Source: Thermonema rossianum DSM 10300 (GTDB lineage Bacteria > Bacteroidota > Bacteroidia > Cytophagales > Thermonemataceae). From it: 64,000 bases of DNA. The notes under the pieces were generated by a model. That model made no database searches, was not told where the DNA came from, and was given only the letters and a program-made list of their open reading frames with translations. Location: NCBI RefSeq assembly GCF_000426825.1, contig NZ_AUGC01000006.1:1-64000 (forward strand), written 5' to 3'. Shown one piece after another: positions 43,300 to 51,997 of the stretch (position 1 is its first letter; each line of letters opens with the position of its first letter). A program made the translations under genes and the position numbers.

Positions 43300-44427
43300 A
43301 TGGACATGGATAAAAAATGGGATAATTATATTCAAGCGCTCACCCGCCTGCAACAAGAACGGGAACGCCCCACAGAAGAAGACATGCGCGAAATTGCCCG
43401 CCGCTTGGGCTTCACCGACGATGACTTGCAGTATCTTGAACAACGCTACCAAGAGCTGCTCGAACAGGGCAAACAAGCCCTGCTCCATCAGCAGTTTGAA
43501 GAAGGCTATGACACTTTGCAGCAAGCCCATGCCCTGCGCCCCTTCGAAGCCGAGCCGGTGGTGCTCCTCACCGAGCTGTGTGCCAGAGCCTATTTGAGCA
43601 CCCGGCAAGACCTATGGAAGCAGCGCGGCGAAGAGTATGCCCAAGAAGCCCTGCAAATAGCCCCTCACAACACACGCGTGATGGCTGCACTGGATGCATT
43701 ACGCGCCCTTCCCTCCCGGAAGCAAGTCAAGTGGCGCAAGCTTCTTCTTTTCGGGGGAATAGCGGCGGGTCTGCTGATTATATTCACCTTTATGGCGCGG
43801 CGTTGGGCAAGCGAATCCACACCCGGTGCGGTAGTTACTACTACCACCTTGCAAAGCAGGCAAAACAATACACCATCTGCCATTGAAAATGCCGGCTGGC
43901 TAATAGATAACGTGCAAGAAAAAAATAGTTTCCGCCTGCGCATCATGCCTTCGGTGTGGATAGTAGAAAGCCCGCAAGGCATCTTGGAAGGTAAACATAA
44001 GAGCGACACCAAAGACAAATTCTATGACGAGGACGGCAAGCTGCAATATGAAGTGCGCCTCTACCCCGACGAGCCCAACAAATGGAAGCTGCGCGATGCC
44101 GGTAGCCGCACGCTGTGGAAGATAAAAGAATACGGCAGCCGCCTGAAAATATACCGCGGTGAGGAAGAGGAAGCCTCATTTGAAATCAAGCAGCAACAAC
44201 AAAATGCTGCCGTTCTGTTGGAAAAAGACAAGCCTGCCGCTTACATCAACTATTTGGGCGGGGTGCTTGAAGTGAAAACCGTCCAAGGTGTCTTGTTATA
44301 CCGCTGCAAGAAAGAAAACATAAGCCCCGGCGAGTTGCTTGGTTTCGGTTTATTGGCGCTCCCCGGCACAGAGGAATCAGCCAAACAGGCACTCCTTGCC
44401 GAATATCTGCACCGTCTGCAGCCTTAA
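43300..44427 (+). CDS. TPR-like single-span membrane protein of unknown function
   Basis: 375 residues. Residues 1-140 are helical and repeat-like (DLQYLEQRYQELLEQGKQAL; EEGYDTLQQAHALRPFEAEP; YAQEALQIAPHNTRVMAALD), typical of TPR. One membrane helix is near 147-168 (LLLFGGIAAGLLIIFTFMAR). The C-terminal 200 residues are beta-rich with W and Y (EGKHKSDTKDKFYDEDGKLQ) and probably extracytoplasmic. No family recognised. It follows the DUF2339 gene by 15 bases and probably works with it. Its last 4 bases overlap the convergent 2H gene. Confidence 0.75.
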   Translation: MDMDKKWDNYIQALTRLQQERERPTEEDMREIARRLGFTDDDLQYLEQRYQELLEQGKQALLHQQFEEGYDTLQQAHALRPFEAEPVVLLTELCARAYLSTRQDLWKQRGEEYAQEALQIAPHNTRVMAALDALRALPSRKQVKWRKLLLFGGIAAGLLIIFTFMARRWASESTPGAVVTTTTLQSRQNNTPSAIENAGWLIDNVQEKNSFRLRIMPSVWIVESPQGILEGKHKSDTKDKFYDEDGKLQYEVRLYPDEPNKWKLRDAGSRTLWKIKEYGSRLKIYRGEEEEASFEIKQQQQNAAVLLEKDKPAAYINYLGGVLEVKTVQGVLLYRCKKENISPGELLGFGLLALPGTEESAKQALLAEYLHRLQP

Positions 44428-44975
44428 TTCTTTCCACCAAAGGGGAAGAATACATGCTCTTTCCAACGCTTGTGCTCGTGCTTGAGCAGATAAAACCCTT
44501 TTACCTCAAAGCCGGCAGCAAAAGGTTTGTCTTTATAGTAAGCCCACATTTCTTCGAACTGTGCAGGCGACACATCGCGGTGTGCCAACGTCATATGCGG
44601 ATGAAAGGGGCGCTCCATGCGGCGGTCATGAATGCCGTGTGCCTCTTTCAGATAGGCGCAAAGCGAAGCCTGCAGGTGTTGTAAAGCCCCCGAAGGCGCC
44701 ACATGCAAAAACAACACACGCGGACGGAAGCAATCAAAGCCGTCAATATGCAGGTGGAAGCGCCCAAAAGGGGCTGCAAAACGGCGTATCGATGCTACCA
44801 ATTGCGTCTCTTCGCTTTCCTTCATGCGAAAAGGCATATACAAGGTAATATGCGCAGGTGAGCGCAAAGCCCACGAGCAGCCAAACAAATCCCGTATTTC
44901 CTCTTTCATGGCGCGCACCTCCGAATACAGAGGCTCCGGTGGTACCACCGCAAAAAAATATAAACGCTCTTGCAT
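44424..44975 (-). CDS. 2H phosphoesterase (2'-5' RNA ligase-like)
   Basis: 183 residues. Two HxTx motifs: HITL at 42-45 (RSPAHITLYMPF) and HMTL at 127-130 (RPFHPHMTLAHRD). This is the catalytic pair of the 2H superfamily, which includes ThpR, a 2',3'-cyclic phosphodiesterase/RNA ligase. Around it FHLHIDGFDCFRPRVLFLHV is the usual core strand pattern. No signal peptide. Substrate unknown. Convergent with the previous gene (4-base overlap), followed leftward by nothing of its own operon. Confidence 0.85.
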   Translation of the reverse strand: MQERLYFFAVVPPEPLYSEVRAMKEEIRDLFGCSWALRSPAHITLYMPFRMKESEETQLVASIRRFAAPFGRFHLHIDGFDCFRPRVLFLHVAPSGALQHLQASLCAYLKEAHGIHDRRMERPFHPHMTLAHRDVSPAQFEEMWAYYKDKPFAAGFEVKGFYLLKHEHKRWKEHVFFPFGGKN

Positions 44976-45127
44976 CTGTCTGCTCAGCTAAAGGTTGATT
45001 TGCATGGTAAAAGTAGGAAAAATAAAAAAGTGTAAAAGCAAACAGGCGTTAGAGTAAAACCACTGTCCAAAGGCATAGCGTTGCCCCCTCTTTTTTATAA
45101 TCCTGCCTCTTTACGTTCCAAGCGCCC

Positions 45128-45310
45128 TTTATTGTCATTTCATCATTCCGGGTGCTCCTCCCTTCTTGTCATTTTGAGTGCCCCCATTGTCATTTCGAAC
45201 GTTAGCGGGAAATTCTCTTTTGCTTTTTATAGCTTGGTTTGATGAGATTGAGGTTTCTCACCTCACTGCGTGAAGTTCGAAATGACAAGCCATGCTTCGC
45301 TCGTTCGAGA
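45128..45310. repeat. Dispersed hairpin repeat, second block
   Basis: TTGTCATTTCGAAC (45187-45200) and its exact complement GTTCGAAATGACAA (45275-45288) flank a core with GAGGTTTCTCACCTCACTGC. Further TTGTCATTT words occur at about 45132 and 45167. The same words (TGTCATTTC, TTTCTCACCTCAC, GAAATGACAAG, CGAACGAAGTG-like) make up the block at 11219-11853, so the two are one family. Confidence 0.85.
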
Positions 45311-45360
45311 TGACACTCAGCTCAAAAACAAGGGTGTTTCTTTCAAGACAGCAAGCTATT

Positions 45361-45414
45361 GAATAAAGAAACGACCTTCCGCAAGGCAGCCCCTTTGTCT
45401 ATACGGAAGGTCGT
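45361..45414 (-). terminator. Terminator of fadA-fadB
   Basis: A perfect 11-base stem ACGACCTTCCG/CGGAAGGTCGT (45371-45381 with 45404-45414) with a 22-base loop lies 22 bases past the fadB stop. On the minus strand it is followed by TTTCTTTATT. Confidence 0.75.
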
Positions 45415-45435
45415 CAAATACAGGCATCTTTTTTA

Positions 45436-47601
45436 TCATTTCCAACGGTTCACATAGCCTGCATAGTCATTTTTGGCAGCTGCTTCGCGCAGCGCTTCGG
45501 TGGGGGCAAAGCGTTCCCCGTAGGTGTTTGCCAAGCGCTCCAGCTCGGCTACAAAGCGTTGAATGCCTACGTAGTCAATAAACGAGAGGGCGCCTCCTGT
45601 ATAAGGCGGAAATCCCCATGCCAGGATAGACCCCACATCTGCATCGCGGCGCGTGCGTACCACCCCTTCTTCAAAACAGCGGGCTGCCTCCACTGCCTGA
45701 CGGTACAACAGACGCTTTTTCAGCTCCTCTATGGGTGGTTGCTCTGCCTTGGGCGGGAACAGCTCTTTCAAGCCTGCCCACAAGCGTTTAGGCTCATTTT
45801 CCGGATATTCATAGAACCCTTTCTTGTCGCGCCGGCCGGTGCGCCCCAGCTCTTCCACAAATTTGATAATTACCTTTCCTTCAGGTAAAGAAGAAAATGA
45901 AAGGCCTGTGTCTTTTTCTGTTTGCTTGCCTACCTTGTAAATCAAATCCAAATTCACGGCATCGGCCACCTCCAATGGACCCACCGGCATGCCTGCCTGT
46001 TCGCCGGCATGTTCGATGAGCGCCGGCACTATTCCTTCCGAAAGCATGGTGATGCCTTCCGATGTATAGGTACCAAAACAACGGGAAGTGTAGAAGCCCC
46101 GCGAGTCGTTCACCACAATGGGCGTTTTACGTATTTTCTGCACATAGGCGATGGCCGTTGCCAGGGCGTAGTCGTTGGTTTGCTTGCCTTTGATGATTTC
46201 CACCAGCATCATTTTATCTACCGGCGAGAAGAAGTGTAAGCCAATAAACTGCTCCGGACGGCGACTTGCTTCTGCCAGCGAAGTAATGGGCAAGGTGGAA
46301 GTATTGGAAGCAAAAACAGCCCGTTCGTCAAGGAATGCTTCTGCCTCTTGCGTCACTTTGTATTTCAGTTCGCGGTCTTCAAATACTGCTTCTATAACCA
46401 AATCGCAGCCTGCCAGATCAGCAGCATCGGCAGTAGGACGAATCAACGCCAGCACTTTTTCCGCCTGTTCTTGTGTCATCTTGCCGCGTGCCACCCGCTT
46501 TTTGAGCAGCTCACGCGAATAATCTTTCCCTTTCTCTGCCTTTTCTACCGAAACATCTTTGAGTACCACCTCAATGCCTGCCATGGCACTCACATAGGCA
46601 ATGCCCGAGCCCATCATGCCGGCGCCCAAAATGCCCACTTTTTTCACCTCGCGTGGTTCTACTCCTTGGGGCGCGGCAGCGCCTTTGTTGGCTTCGTTCA
46701 TGGCAAAAAACAAGGTGCGAATCATGTTTTTTGCCTCTTTGGTTTGGGCTATTTTGGCAAAATACTTCGCCTCTATGTCCAAGCCCAAGTCAATGGGCAC
46801 TTGCAAGCCCTCATACATGCAGCGCAGGACGGCATGCGCAGCCGGGTAGTTGAAGTGCACTTTTTGTACCAGCAGGGCAGTGCCTGCCATAAAGGTTTGC
46901 ACGCCTTTGGGGCTCTGCACATTGCCGCCGGGTATTTTATAGTTTTTCTTGCCTACGACCCTTCCTTTTTTGTCTATTTCGTCATAGGGCTGCAACACCG
47001 ATGGGTTTGCCAGCGCCCAGTCGATGGCTTTGCGCAACAACTCTTCTCTTGTGTCTGCCAGCTCATCTACCAGCCCCGCTTTTAGCGCTTCTTTCGGATT
47101 CATGCGCTTGGCTTGCAAAATAAGCTGCATGGCAGGCTCAATGCCTATGAGCCGGGGCAAACGCTGCGTGCCTCCTCCGCCCGGAAACAAGCCTATTTGT
47201 GTCTCGGGCAAGCCTATCTGTATTTTTTCATGGTTGAGTGCTATGCGGCGGTGGCATGCCAAGGCCAACTCATAGCCCCCTCCCAGGGCAGTGCCATTGA
47301 TGGCAGCTACCACAGGCTTGCGCCCTGTTTCCATGCGGCGAAAGATATCGTGCAAACGGCGAATCATCTGATAAGTCGTTTCTATATCCGCCGACTGCTG
47401 CAACATATTCAAATCTGCCCCGGCAACAAACTCTTTTCTTGAAGAAGTAATAACAATGCCCTTGGCTGCTTCATCGGCCAGGGCGCGCTCAATGGCTTCG
47501 CCCAGTGCTTTTATGGAATGCTCGTTGAGCACATTCATCGGGTAGCCCTCCATATTGATATCAAGCACGACCACCCCTTCTTTTATTGTATATTGAATCA
47601 T
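45436..47601 (-). CDS. fadB: Bifunctional enoyl-CoA hydratase/3-hydroxyacyl-CoA dehydrogenase
   Basis: 721 residues, FadB/FadJ layout. N-terminal crotonase domain with AINGTALGGGYELALACHRR and LFPGGGGTQRLPRLIGI. Then an NAD-binding Rossmann domain near 325 (VGILGAGMMGSGIAYVSAMA; LVIEAVFEDRELKYKVTQEA; FASNTSTLPITSLAEASRRP) and two 3-hydroxyacyl dehydrogenase C-terminal domains (VVNDSRGFYTSRCFGTYTSE). It performs hydration and dehydrogenation in beta-oxidation in the cytoplasm. fadA lies 23 bases upstream. The chain-length range cannot be told. Confidence 0.95.
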   Translation of the reverse strand: MIQYTIKEGVVVLDINMEGYPMNVLNEHSIKALGEAIERALADEAAKGIVITSSRKEFVAGADLNMLQQSADIETTYQMIRRLHDIFRRMETGRKPVVAAINGTALGGGYELALACHRRIALNHEKIQIGLPETQIGLFPGGGGTQRLPRLIGIEPAMQLILQAKRMNPKEALKAGLVDELADTREELLRKAIDWALANPSVLQPYDEIDKKGRVVGKKNYKIPGGNVQSPKGVQTFMAGTALLVQKVHFNYPAAHAVLRCMYEGLQVPIDLGLDIEAKYFAKIAQTKEAKNMIRTLFFAMNEANKGAAAPQGVEPREVKKVGILGAGMMGSGIAYVSAMAGIEVVLKDVSVEKAEKGKDYSRELLKKRVARGKMTQEQAEKVLALIRPTADAADLAGCDLVIEAVFEDRELKYKVTQEAEAFLDERAVFASNTSTLPITSLAEASRRPEQFIGLHFFSPVDKMMLVEIIKGKQTNDYALATAIAYVQKIRKTPIVVNDSRGFYTSRCFGTYTSEGITMLSEGIVPALIEHAGEQAGMPVGPLEVADAVNLDLIYKVGKQTEKDTGLSFSSLPEGKVIIKFVEELGRTGRRDKKGFYEYPENEPKRLWAGLKELFPPKAEQPPIEELKKRLLYRQAVEAARCFEEGVVRTRRDADVGSILAWGFPPYTGGALSFIDYVGIQRFVAELERLANTYGERFAPTEALREAAAKNDYAGYVNRWK

Positions 47602-47624
47602 AATTACTTACTCTTTTTATAAGG

Positions 47625-48830
47625 TTATACCATTTCAACCAAAGTGGCAATGCCCATGCCGCCGCCAATGCAAAGCGTTACCAAGCCGGTGCCCAGTTGG
47701 CGTCGTTCGAGCTCATCGACCAAAGTATTCAGCAAGATGGCCCCGGTAGCCCCCAACGGATGCCCCATGGCAATGGCACCTCCATTCACGTTGACCTTGT
47801 CGCGCGGTATGTTGAAAGTATCCATGTAAAGCATGGGAACCACTGCAAAGGCTTCGTTCACTTCAAACAAATCGATATCGGAAATTTGCATGCCGGTACG
47901 CTTGAGCAGCTTCTCGGTAGCCGGTATAGGCCCCGTCAGCATAATGGTGGGCTCTGAACCGCAGGTGGTGAATGCCTTGATACGGGCACGTGGCTTCAAT
48001 CCCAGCTTTTCACCCATGGCTTTGTTGCCCAACAACACCACTGCCGCCCCATCGACAATACCCGACGAGTTGCCGGCATGGTGCACATGCTCAATACGCT
48101 CAATTTCGGGATACTTCTCTATAGCCAAGGCATCCAAGCCTGCCATTTGGCCCATCATGGCAAAAGAAGGGGGCAAAGTGCTCATGATTTCCAAAGAGGT
48201 GTCGGGGCGCACGGTTTCGTCTTTGTCAAGTACCACATGCCCCAAAATATCTTTCACGGGCACAACCGAACGCTTGAAATAGCCTTCTGCCCATGCTTTG
48301 GCTGCCCGCTTGTGCGATTCCACGGCAAAAGCATCCAGCTGCCGGCGGTCATAGCCGTACTTGGTGGCGATCAGGTCTGCCGAAATACCTTGCGGCACAA
48401 TCTGCAGCTCCCCTACTATCTCGGGGCTTGTAAACAGGGCGCCGCCGTCTGAGCCCATGGGCACCCGCGACATGGACTCCACCCCACCGGCTATCATCAG
48501 TTGTGCCTGCCCGGCAGCTATATAAGCCGCCGCCATATTGATGGCTTCCAAGCCCGAAGAACAAAAGCGGTTGATTTGCACTCCCGTAACCGTTTCGGCA
48601 TAGCCGGCTGCCAATACGGCGGTGCGGGCAATGTCTGCGCCCTGCTCGCCAATGGGCGTTACACAACCGGCAATGAAGTCGTCGATTTCAGCTGTGTTGA
48701 ACTGCAGGCGCTCGCGCAGCTCGCACAACAAGGTGGTGAGTAAATGCACGGGCTGTGTGGCATGCAAAGCACCGTCGGGTTTTCCTTTGCCCCGCGGCGT
48801 ACGCAGGGCTTCATAAATATATACATCCAT
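47625..48830 (-). CDS. fadA: Acetyl-CoA C-acyltransferase (thiolase)
   Basis: 401 residues from the ATG at 48830 (MDVYIYEALRTPRGKGKPDG). Catalytic Cys90 in VQINRFCSSGLEAINMAA; histidine in NGGAIAMGHPLGATGA; second cysteine in TLCIGGGMGIATLVE. It splits 3-ketoacyl-CoA to acetyl-CoA in the last step of beta-oxidation. First gene of fadA-fadB. A 10-base inverted repeat at 48925-48948 lies 95 bases upstream. It could act biosynthetically, but the pairing with fadB favours degradation. Confidence 0.94.
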   Translation of the reverse strand: MDVYIYEALRTPRGKGKPDGALHATQPVHLLTTLLCELRERLQFNTAEIDDFIAGCVTPIGEQGADIARTAVLAAGYAETVTGVQINRFCSSGLEAINMAAAYIAAGQAQLMIAGGVESMSRVPMGSDGGALFTSPEIVGELQIVPQGISADLIATKYGYDRRQLDAFAVESHKRAAKAWAEGYFKRSVVPVKDILGHVVLDKDETVRPDTSLEIMSTLPPSFAMMGQMAGLDALAIEKYPEIERIEHVHHAGNSSGIVDGAAVVLLGNKAMGEKLGLKPRARIKAFTTCGSEPTIMLTGPIPATEKLLKRTGMQISDIDLFEVNEAFAVVPMLYMDTFNIPRDKVNVNGGAIAMGHPLGATGAILLNTLVDELERRQLGTGLVTLCIGGGMGIATLVEMV

Positions 48831-48924
48831 AAACAGTAGTATTTTTAAAACATTTTTTTGCACTTAAAGGCAATTTAAAAAATATTCGGCACACAGAATA
48901 AAGGTTTTACCATTTTTATTTTGG

Positions 48925-48948
48925 AAATTAGAATTCACATTCTAATTT
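48925..48948. promoter_or_regulatory. Palindromic operator candidate upstream of fadA
   Basis: AAATTAGAAT (48925-48934), TCAC, ATTCTAATTT (48939-48948): a perfect 10-base inverted repeat. It is AT-rich with no T-run, so it is not a terminator. The size and symmetry fit a TetR-family dimer site; fatty-acid degradation operons are often controlled in this way. The regulator is not in the window. Confidence 0.6.
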
Positions 48949-49114
48949 ATACTCCCCGGCACATGCCGAAACGGCTTCTTTCCGGTTCCGGCGGCACTTT
49001 CACGGCATGTCAATCAAGCAATGCAAAAAACTTAACGCATTCATAGTAACAATCTTAAAAGTTTTCGTAAATTTGCCCCCATGTTTGACCGGCATGCAAA
49101 AAAAGCCTTGAAAA

Positions 49115-49147
49115 TTTGCATGTTAGTGTCAAATGTGTCTATATTTG
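49115..49147 (+). promoter_or_regulatory. Promoter of the rplM-rpsI-rpsB-tsf operon
   Basis: TTTG (49115-49118), 21 bases, TATATTTG (49140-49147): an exact Bacteroidota promoter. Transcription would start at about 49154, giving a leader of roughly 50 bases. Confidence 0.8.
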
Positions 49148-49201
49148 TGTCCTTTTTTGGAAGGGTATAGCCTATAAATAAACTATAAAACGAGAAGAAC
49201 C

Positions 49202-49651
49202 GTGAAGTACATGAGTTACAAAACCGTTTCGGCAAATAAAAATACGGTTAAGAAAGAGTGGCTCGTGGTGGACGCTACCGACGCCGTGGTAGGCCGCCTG
49301 GCAAGCCAAATTGTGCATCTCCTGCGTGGAAAGCACAAGCCTCTCTACACCCCTCACGTGGACTGTGGCGACCATGTGATTGTGATTAACTGCGACAAGG
49401 TGAAGTTCACCGGCAAAAAATGGGATGAAAAACTTTACATCCGCCACACAGGCTATCCGGGTGGTCAACGTGCTTTGACTGCCAAGCAAGTGAAAGCCAA
49501 ATCTTCTACCCGCCTTATCGAGCATGCCGTGAAAGGCATGTTGCCCAAAAACCGCTTGGGTCGTCAGTTGTTCAAGAACTTGCATTTGTACGAAGGAGCA
49601 GAGCATCCGCATCAAGCACAACAACCTAAGGAATATAAACTGAAATACTAA
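49202..49651 (+). CDS. rplM: 50S ribosomal protein L13
   Basis: 149 residues from GTG 49202; the ATG at 49211 ([10 protein letters not shown]) is a possible start three codons later. Relatives in Bacteroidota begin MDTLSYKT, which lines up with the GTG. Motifs: [48 protein letters not shown]. First gene of the operon and a component of the large subunit. Confidence 0.97.
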   Translation: MKYMSYKTVSANKNTVKKEWLVVDATDAVVGRLASQIVHLLRGKHKPLYTPHVDCGDHVIVINCDKVKFTGKKWDEKLYIRHTGYPGGQRALTAKQVKAKSSTRLIEHAVKGMLPKNRLGRQLFKNLHLYEGAEHPHQAQQPKEYKLKY

Positions 49652-49653
49652 TC

Positions 49654-50040
49654 ATGGAAGTTATCAATACTATAGGACGTAGAAAGACTGCTGTAGCGCG
49701 TATCTATATGAAGCCGGGCAGTGGTGTTATCACCATCAATGGGCGCCCCTTCGAGGAGTACTTCCCCACGGAAGTATTGCGCACAGTGGCAATGCAGGCA
49801 CTGACCTTGGTCAACGAAGCCGGCAAATTTGACATCAAAGCTAACTTGGACGGAGGCGGAATCGCAGGTCAGGCTGAGGCTTTCCGTTTGGCTACTGCTC
49901 GTGCACTGGTAGAATACAACCCTGAGTATCGCGCAGCATTGAAAGAAGAAGGCTATTTGCGCCGCGACCCCCGTATGGTGGAACGCAAGAAGTATGGTCG
50001 TGCAAAGGCAAGAAAACGCTTCCAGTGGACCAAACGTTAA
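49654..50040 (+). CDS. rpsI: 30S ribosomal protein S9
   Basis: 128 residues. IGRRKTAVARIYMKPGSGVI at the start; C-terminal RRDPRMVERKKYGRAKARKR and the final FQWTKR, whose last basic residues reach the P site. It begins 2 bases after rplM, the universal pair. Confidence 0.98.
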   Translation: MEVINTIGRRKTAVARIYMKPGSGVITINGRPFEEYFPTEVLRTVAMQALTLVNEAGKFDIKANLDGGGIAGQAEAFRLATARALVEYNPEYRAALKEEGYLRRDPRMVERKKYGRAKARKRFQWTKR

Positions 50041-50076
50041 TCCTGCAAACTGCTTACTTATAAATACTCTTGGAAT

Positions 50077-50874
50077 ATGGCAAAAAAATTGGAATATAAA
50101 GACTTATTGGCAGCCGGGGTGCATTTTGGTCACTTGAAACGCAAGTGGAACCCCAAAATGGCACCTTACATCTTCATGGAGAAGAACGGCATCCACTTGA
50201 TTGATATCAACAAAACCTTGGCAGCCCTCGACGAGGCTTCCAAAGCGTTGAAAGGCATCGTGCGCAGCAACAAAAAAATCCTTTTTGTTGCTACTAAAAA
50301 GCAAGCACGCGAAATCGTGGAGCAAGTGGCAAAACGCACCGGCATGCCTTACGTAACCGAGCGTTGGTTGGGCGGCATGCTTACCAACTTCTCTACCATT
50401 CGCAAGTCTATCAAGAAGCTCAACAGCTTGGAAAAGCTCATGAAGAGCGAATCTTACGAAAACCTCACCAAGCGTGAGCGCTTGATGATGCAGCGTAAAA
50501 AAGAGAAGATGGAAAAAGTATTGGGCGGTATTTTGGAAATGAACCGTCTGCCCGGTGCGCTCTTCATCGTGGACATCCGCCGCGAACACATTGCTTTGGC
50601 AGAAGCCAAGCGTTTGGGTATTCCCGTATTCGCTATGGTGGACACCGACTCTGACCCCACCAGCGTGGACTACCCCATCCCTGCCAACGATGACGCCTAC
50701 AAGTCTATTGACTTGATCGTGAACTATATTGGCGACATCATTGAAGAAGCGCAGCAAGAGCGCAAGCAAGAAAAAGAAGCGCAAAAGCTGCAAGCAGAAG
50801 AAAACAAAAAACGTGCGATGGATGAAGGTGCCGACGTAGAGAACGCACCCGAAAGCCATGACGAAGAAGAATAA
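50077..50874 (+). CDS. rpsB: 30S ribosomal protein S2
   Basis: 265 residues. LAAGVHFGHLKRKWNPKMAP at the start, then GTNI-like region ILFVATKKQAREIVEQVAKR, WLGGMLTNFSTIRKSIKKLN and PVFAMVDTDSDPTSVDYPIP. The C-terminal tail is a long charged helix (EEAQQERKQEKEAQKLQAEE) ending in an acidic run, longer than in many bacteria. Third gene of the operon, 36 bases after rpsI. Confidence 0.98.
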   Translation: MAKKLEYKDLLAAGVHFGHLKRKWNPKMAPYIFMEKNGIHLIDINKTLAALDEASKALKGIVRSNKKILFVATKKQAREIVEQVAKRTGMPYVTERWLGGMLTNFSTIRKSIKKLNSLEKLMKSESYENLTKRERLMMQRKKEKMEKVLGGILEMNRLPGALFIVDIRREHIALAEAKRLGIPVFAMVDTDSDPTSVDYPIPANDDAYKSIDLIVNYIGDIIEEAQQERKQEKEAQKLQAEENKKRAMDEGADVENAPESHDEEE

Positions 50875-50929
50875 GTCGGTTTTCTTCTTTTCACACCGCA
50901 CACGTTCTTTTGCATATAAAAACATGGCT

Positions 50930-50962
50930 GCCCATCAATTTCACGTTGATGGGCTTGCCTTT
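50930..50962 (+). terminator. Hairpin between rpsB and tsf (attenuator-like)
   Basis: GCCCATCAA (50930-50938) pairs exactly with TTGATGGGC (50946-50954), with a 7-base loop, followed by TTGCCTTTT. It sits in the 138-base gap and may partly end transcription before tsf. Confidence 0.6.
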
Positions 50963-51012
50963 TAAAATACAGTACCCGGTTTTTAACTATTTCATAAAAA
51001 ACGCATAATACT

Positions 51013-51840
51013 ATGGCAATCACAGCACAAGACGTAAACAAACTGCGCCAAATGACAGGCATGGGCATGATGGACTGCAAAAAAGCCCTGCAAGAAGCCG
51101 AAGGTGACTTCGACAAAGCCATTGAAATCCTTCGCAAAAAGGGTGAAAAAATATCCCTCAAGCGCGCCGATAACGAAACCAAAGAAGGGGTTGTGTTCAT
51201 CTACAACACCGGTACCGAAGCAGCTGCTTTCGCTTTCAGCTGCGAAACCGAACCCGTAGCCAAAAACACCGAATTCCGCGGCTTGGGTGAGGCTATCCTC
51301 GAAGCAGTGAAAGCAAACAAACCTAAAACAAAAGAAGAAGTAGAAAACTTGACTTTGGCTTCAGGACAAACCGTAAAAGAAGCCATCACCGAGTTGATGG
51401 GTAAAATCGGCGAAAAGCTGACCATCAGCGACTATGTGTTCTACACCGGCGAGCAAATTGTTGAGTACTTGCACAGCAACGAAAAAGTAGGTGTATTGGT
51501 GGTGTTTGAAGGCGTGAATGGCGCCGATCTCAGCGAAACCGGCAAAGACATTGCCATGCAAATCGCTGCCATGAAGCCCATCGCCATCGACAAAGACGGT
51601 GTGGACCCGGCTATTGTAGAAAAAGAGTTGGAAGTAGCACGCGAGCAGGTACGTCAAGAAGGTAAGCCCGAAGAACTGGTTGACAAAATTGCTCAAGGCA
51701 AACTGAACAAGTTCTTCCAAGAGCATACTTTGTTGAATCAGAAATTCGTAAAAGACGACAAAAAAACGGTTGCTCAGGTATTGAAAGAAGCAGCCCCCAA
51801 CGCCAAAGTAGTTGCCTTCAAGCGCTTGGCCATTGCTTAA
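51013..51840 (+). CDS. tsf: Elongation factor Ts
   Basis: 275 residues. N-terminal UBA-like TAQDVNKLRQMTGMGMMDCKKALQ-type start (VNKLRQMTGMGMMDCKKAL), the EF-Tu binding core, then KRADNETKEGVVFIYNTGTE, GVLVVFEGVNGADLSETGKD, IAMQIAAMKPIAIDKDGVDP and the coiled C-terminal part. It releases GDP from EF-Tu. It is separated from rpsB by a hairpin and followed by a strong terminator. Confidence 0.97.
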   Translation: MAITAQDVNKLRQMTGMGMMDCKKALQEAEGDFDKAIEILRKKGEKISLKRADNETKEGVVFIYNTGTEAAAFAFSCETEPVAKNTEFRGLGEAILEAVKANKPKTKEEVENLTLASGQTVKEAITELMGKIGEKLTISDYVFYTGEQIVEYLHSNEKVGVLVVFEGVNGADLSETGKDIAMQIAAMKPIAIDKDGVDPAIVEKELEVAREQVRQEGKPEELVDKIAQGKLNKFFQEHTLLNQKFVKDDKKTVAQVLKEAAPNAKVVAFKRLAIA

Positions 51841-51868
51841 GGCTGTTTTGGTTTAGGAAAACTATCCG

Positions 51869-51898
51869 GCGGTGCACCCCTCGTGCACCGCTTTTTTT
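51869..51898 (+). terminator. Rho-independent terminator of tsf
   Basis: GCGGTGCAC/GTGCACCGC stem (51869-51877 with 51883-51891) followed by seven T's. It closes the ribosomal operon. Confidence 0.92.
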
Positions 51899-51935
51899 AA
51901 TTCTTTGCCCACCAAGACTTTCATCGCTGCGGGGC

Positions 51936-51967
51936 TTTGTTTCAGCCCCAATCTATTTGTAACTTTG
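51936..51967 (+). promoter_or_regulatory. Promoter of leuS
   Basis: TTTG (51936-51939), 20 bases, TAACTTTG (51960-51967): exact Bacteroidota promoter, with a leader of about 24 bases to the leuS start. Confidence 0.8.
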
Positions 51968-51997
51968 CCCCCTGATTCATAGACCATCAAAACAGAT

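Larger units (their letters stand above)
44976..45435. other. 460-base gene-free gap with repeats and a terminator
   Basis: It holds the hairpin-repeat block (45128-45310) and the fadB terminator. The part 44976-45127 is AT-rich and would carry the promoter of the leftward 2H gene; no convincing element is seen. No coding frame with real composition. Confidence 0.6.
48831..49201. other. Divergent intergenic region between fadA and rplM
   Basis: 371 bases without a gene. The left part is AT-rich and carries the palindrome at 48925-48948. The right part carries two TAnnTTTG elements for rplM (49068-49075, TAAATTTG, no partner; 49140-49147, with a good TTTG partner). Confidence 0.7.
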
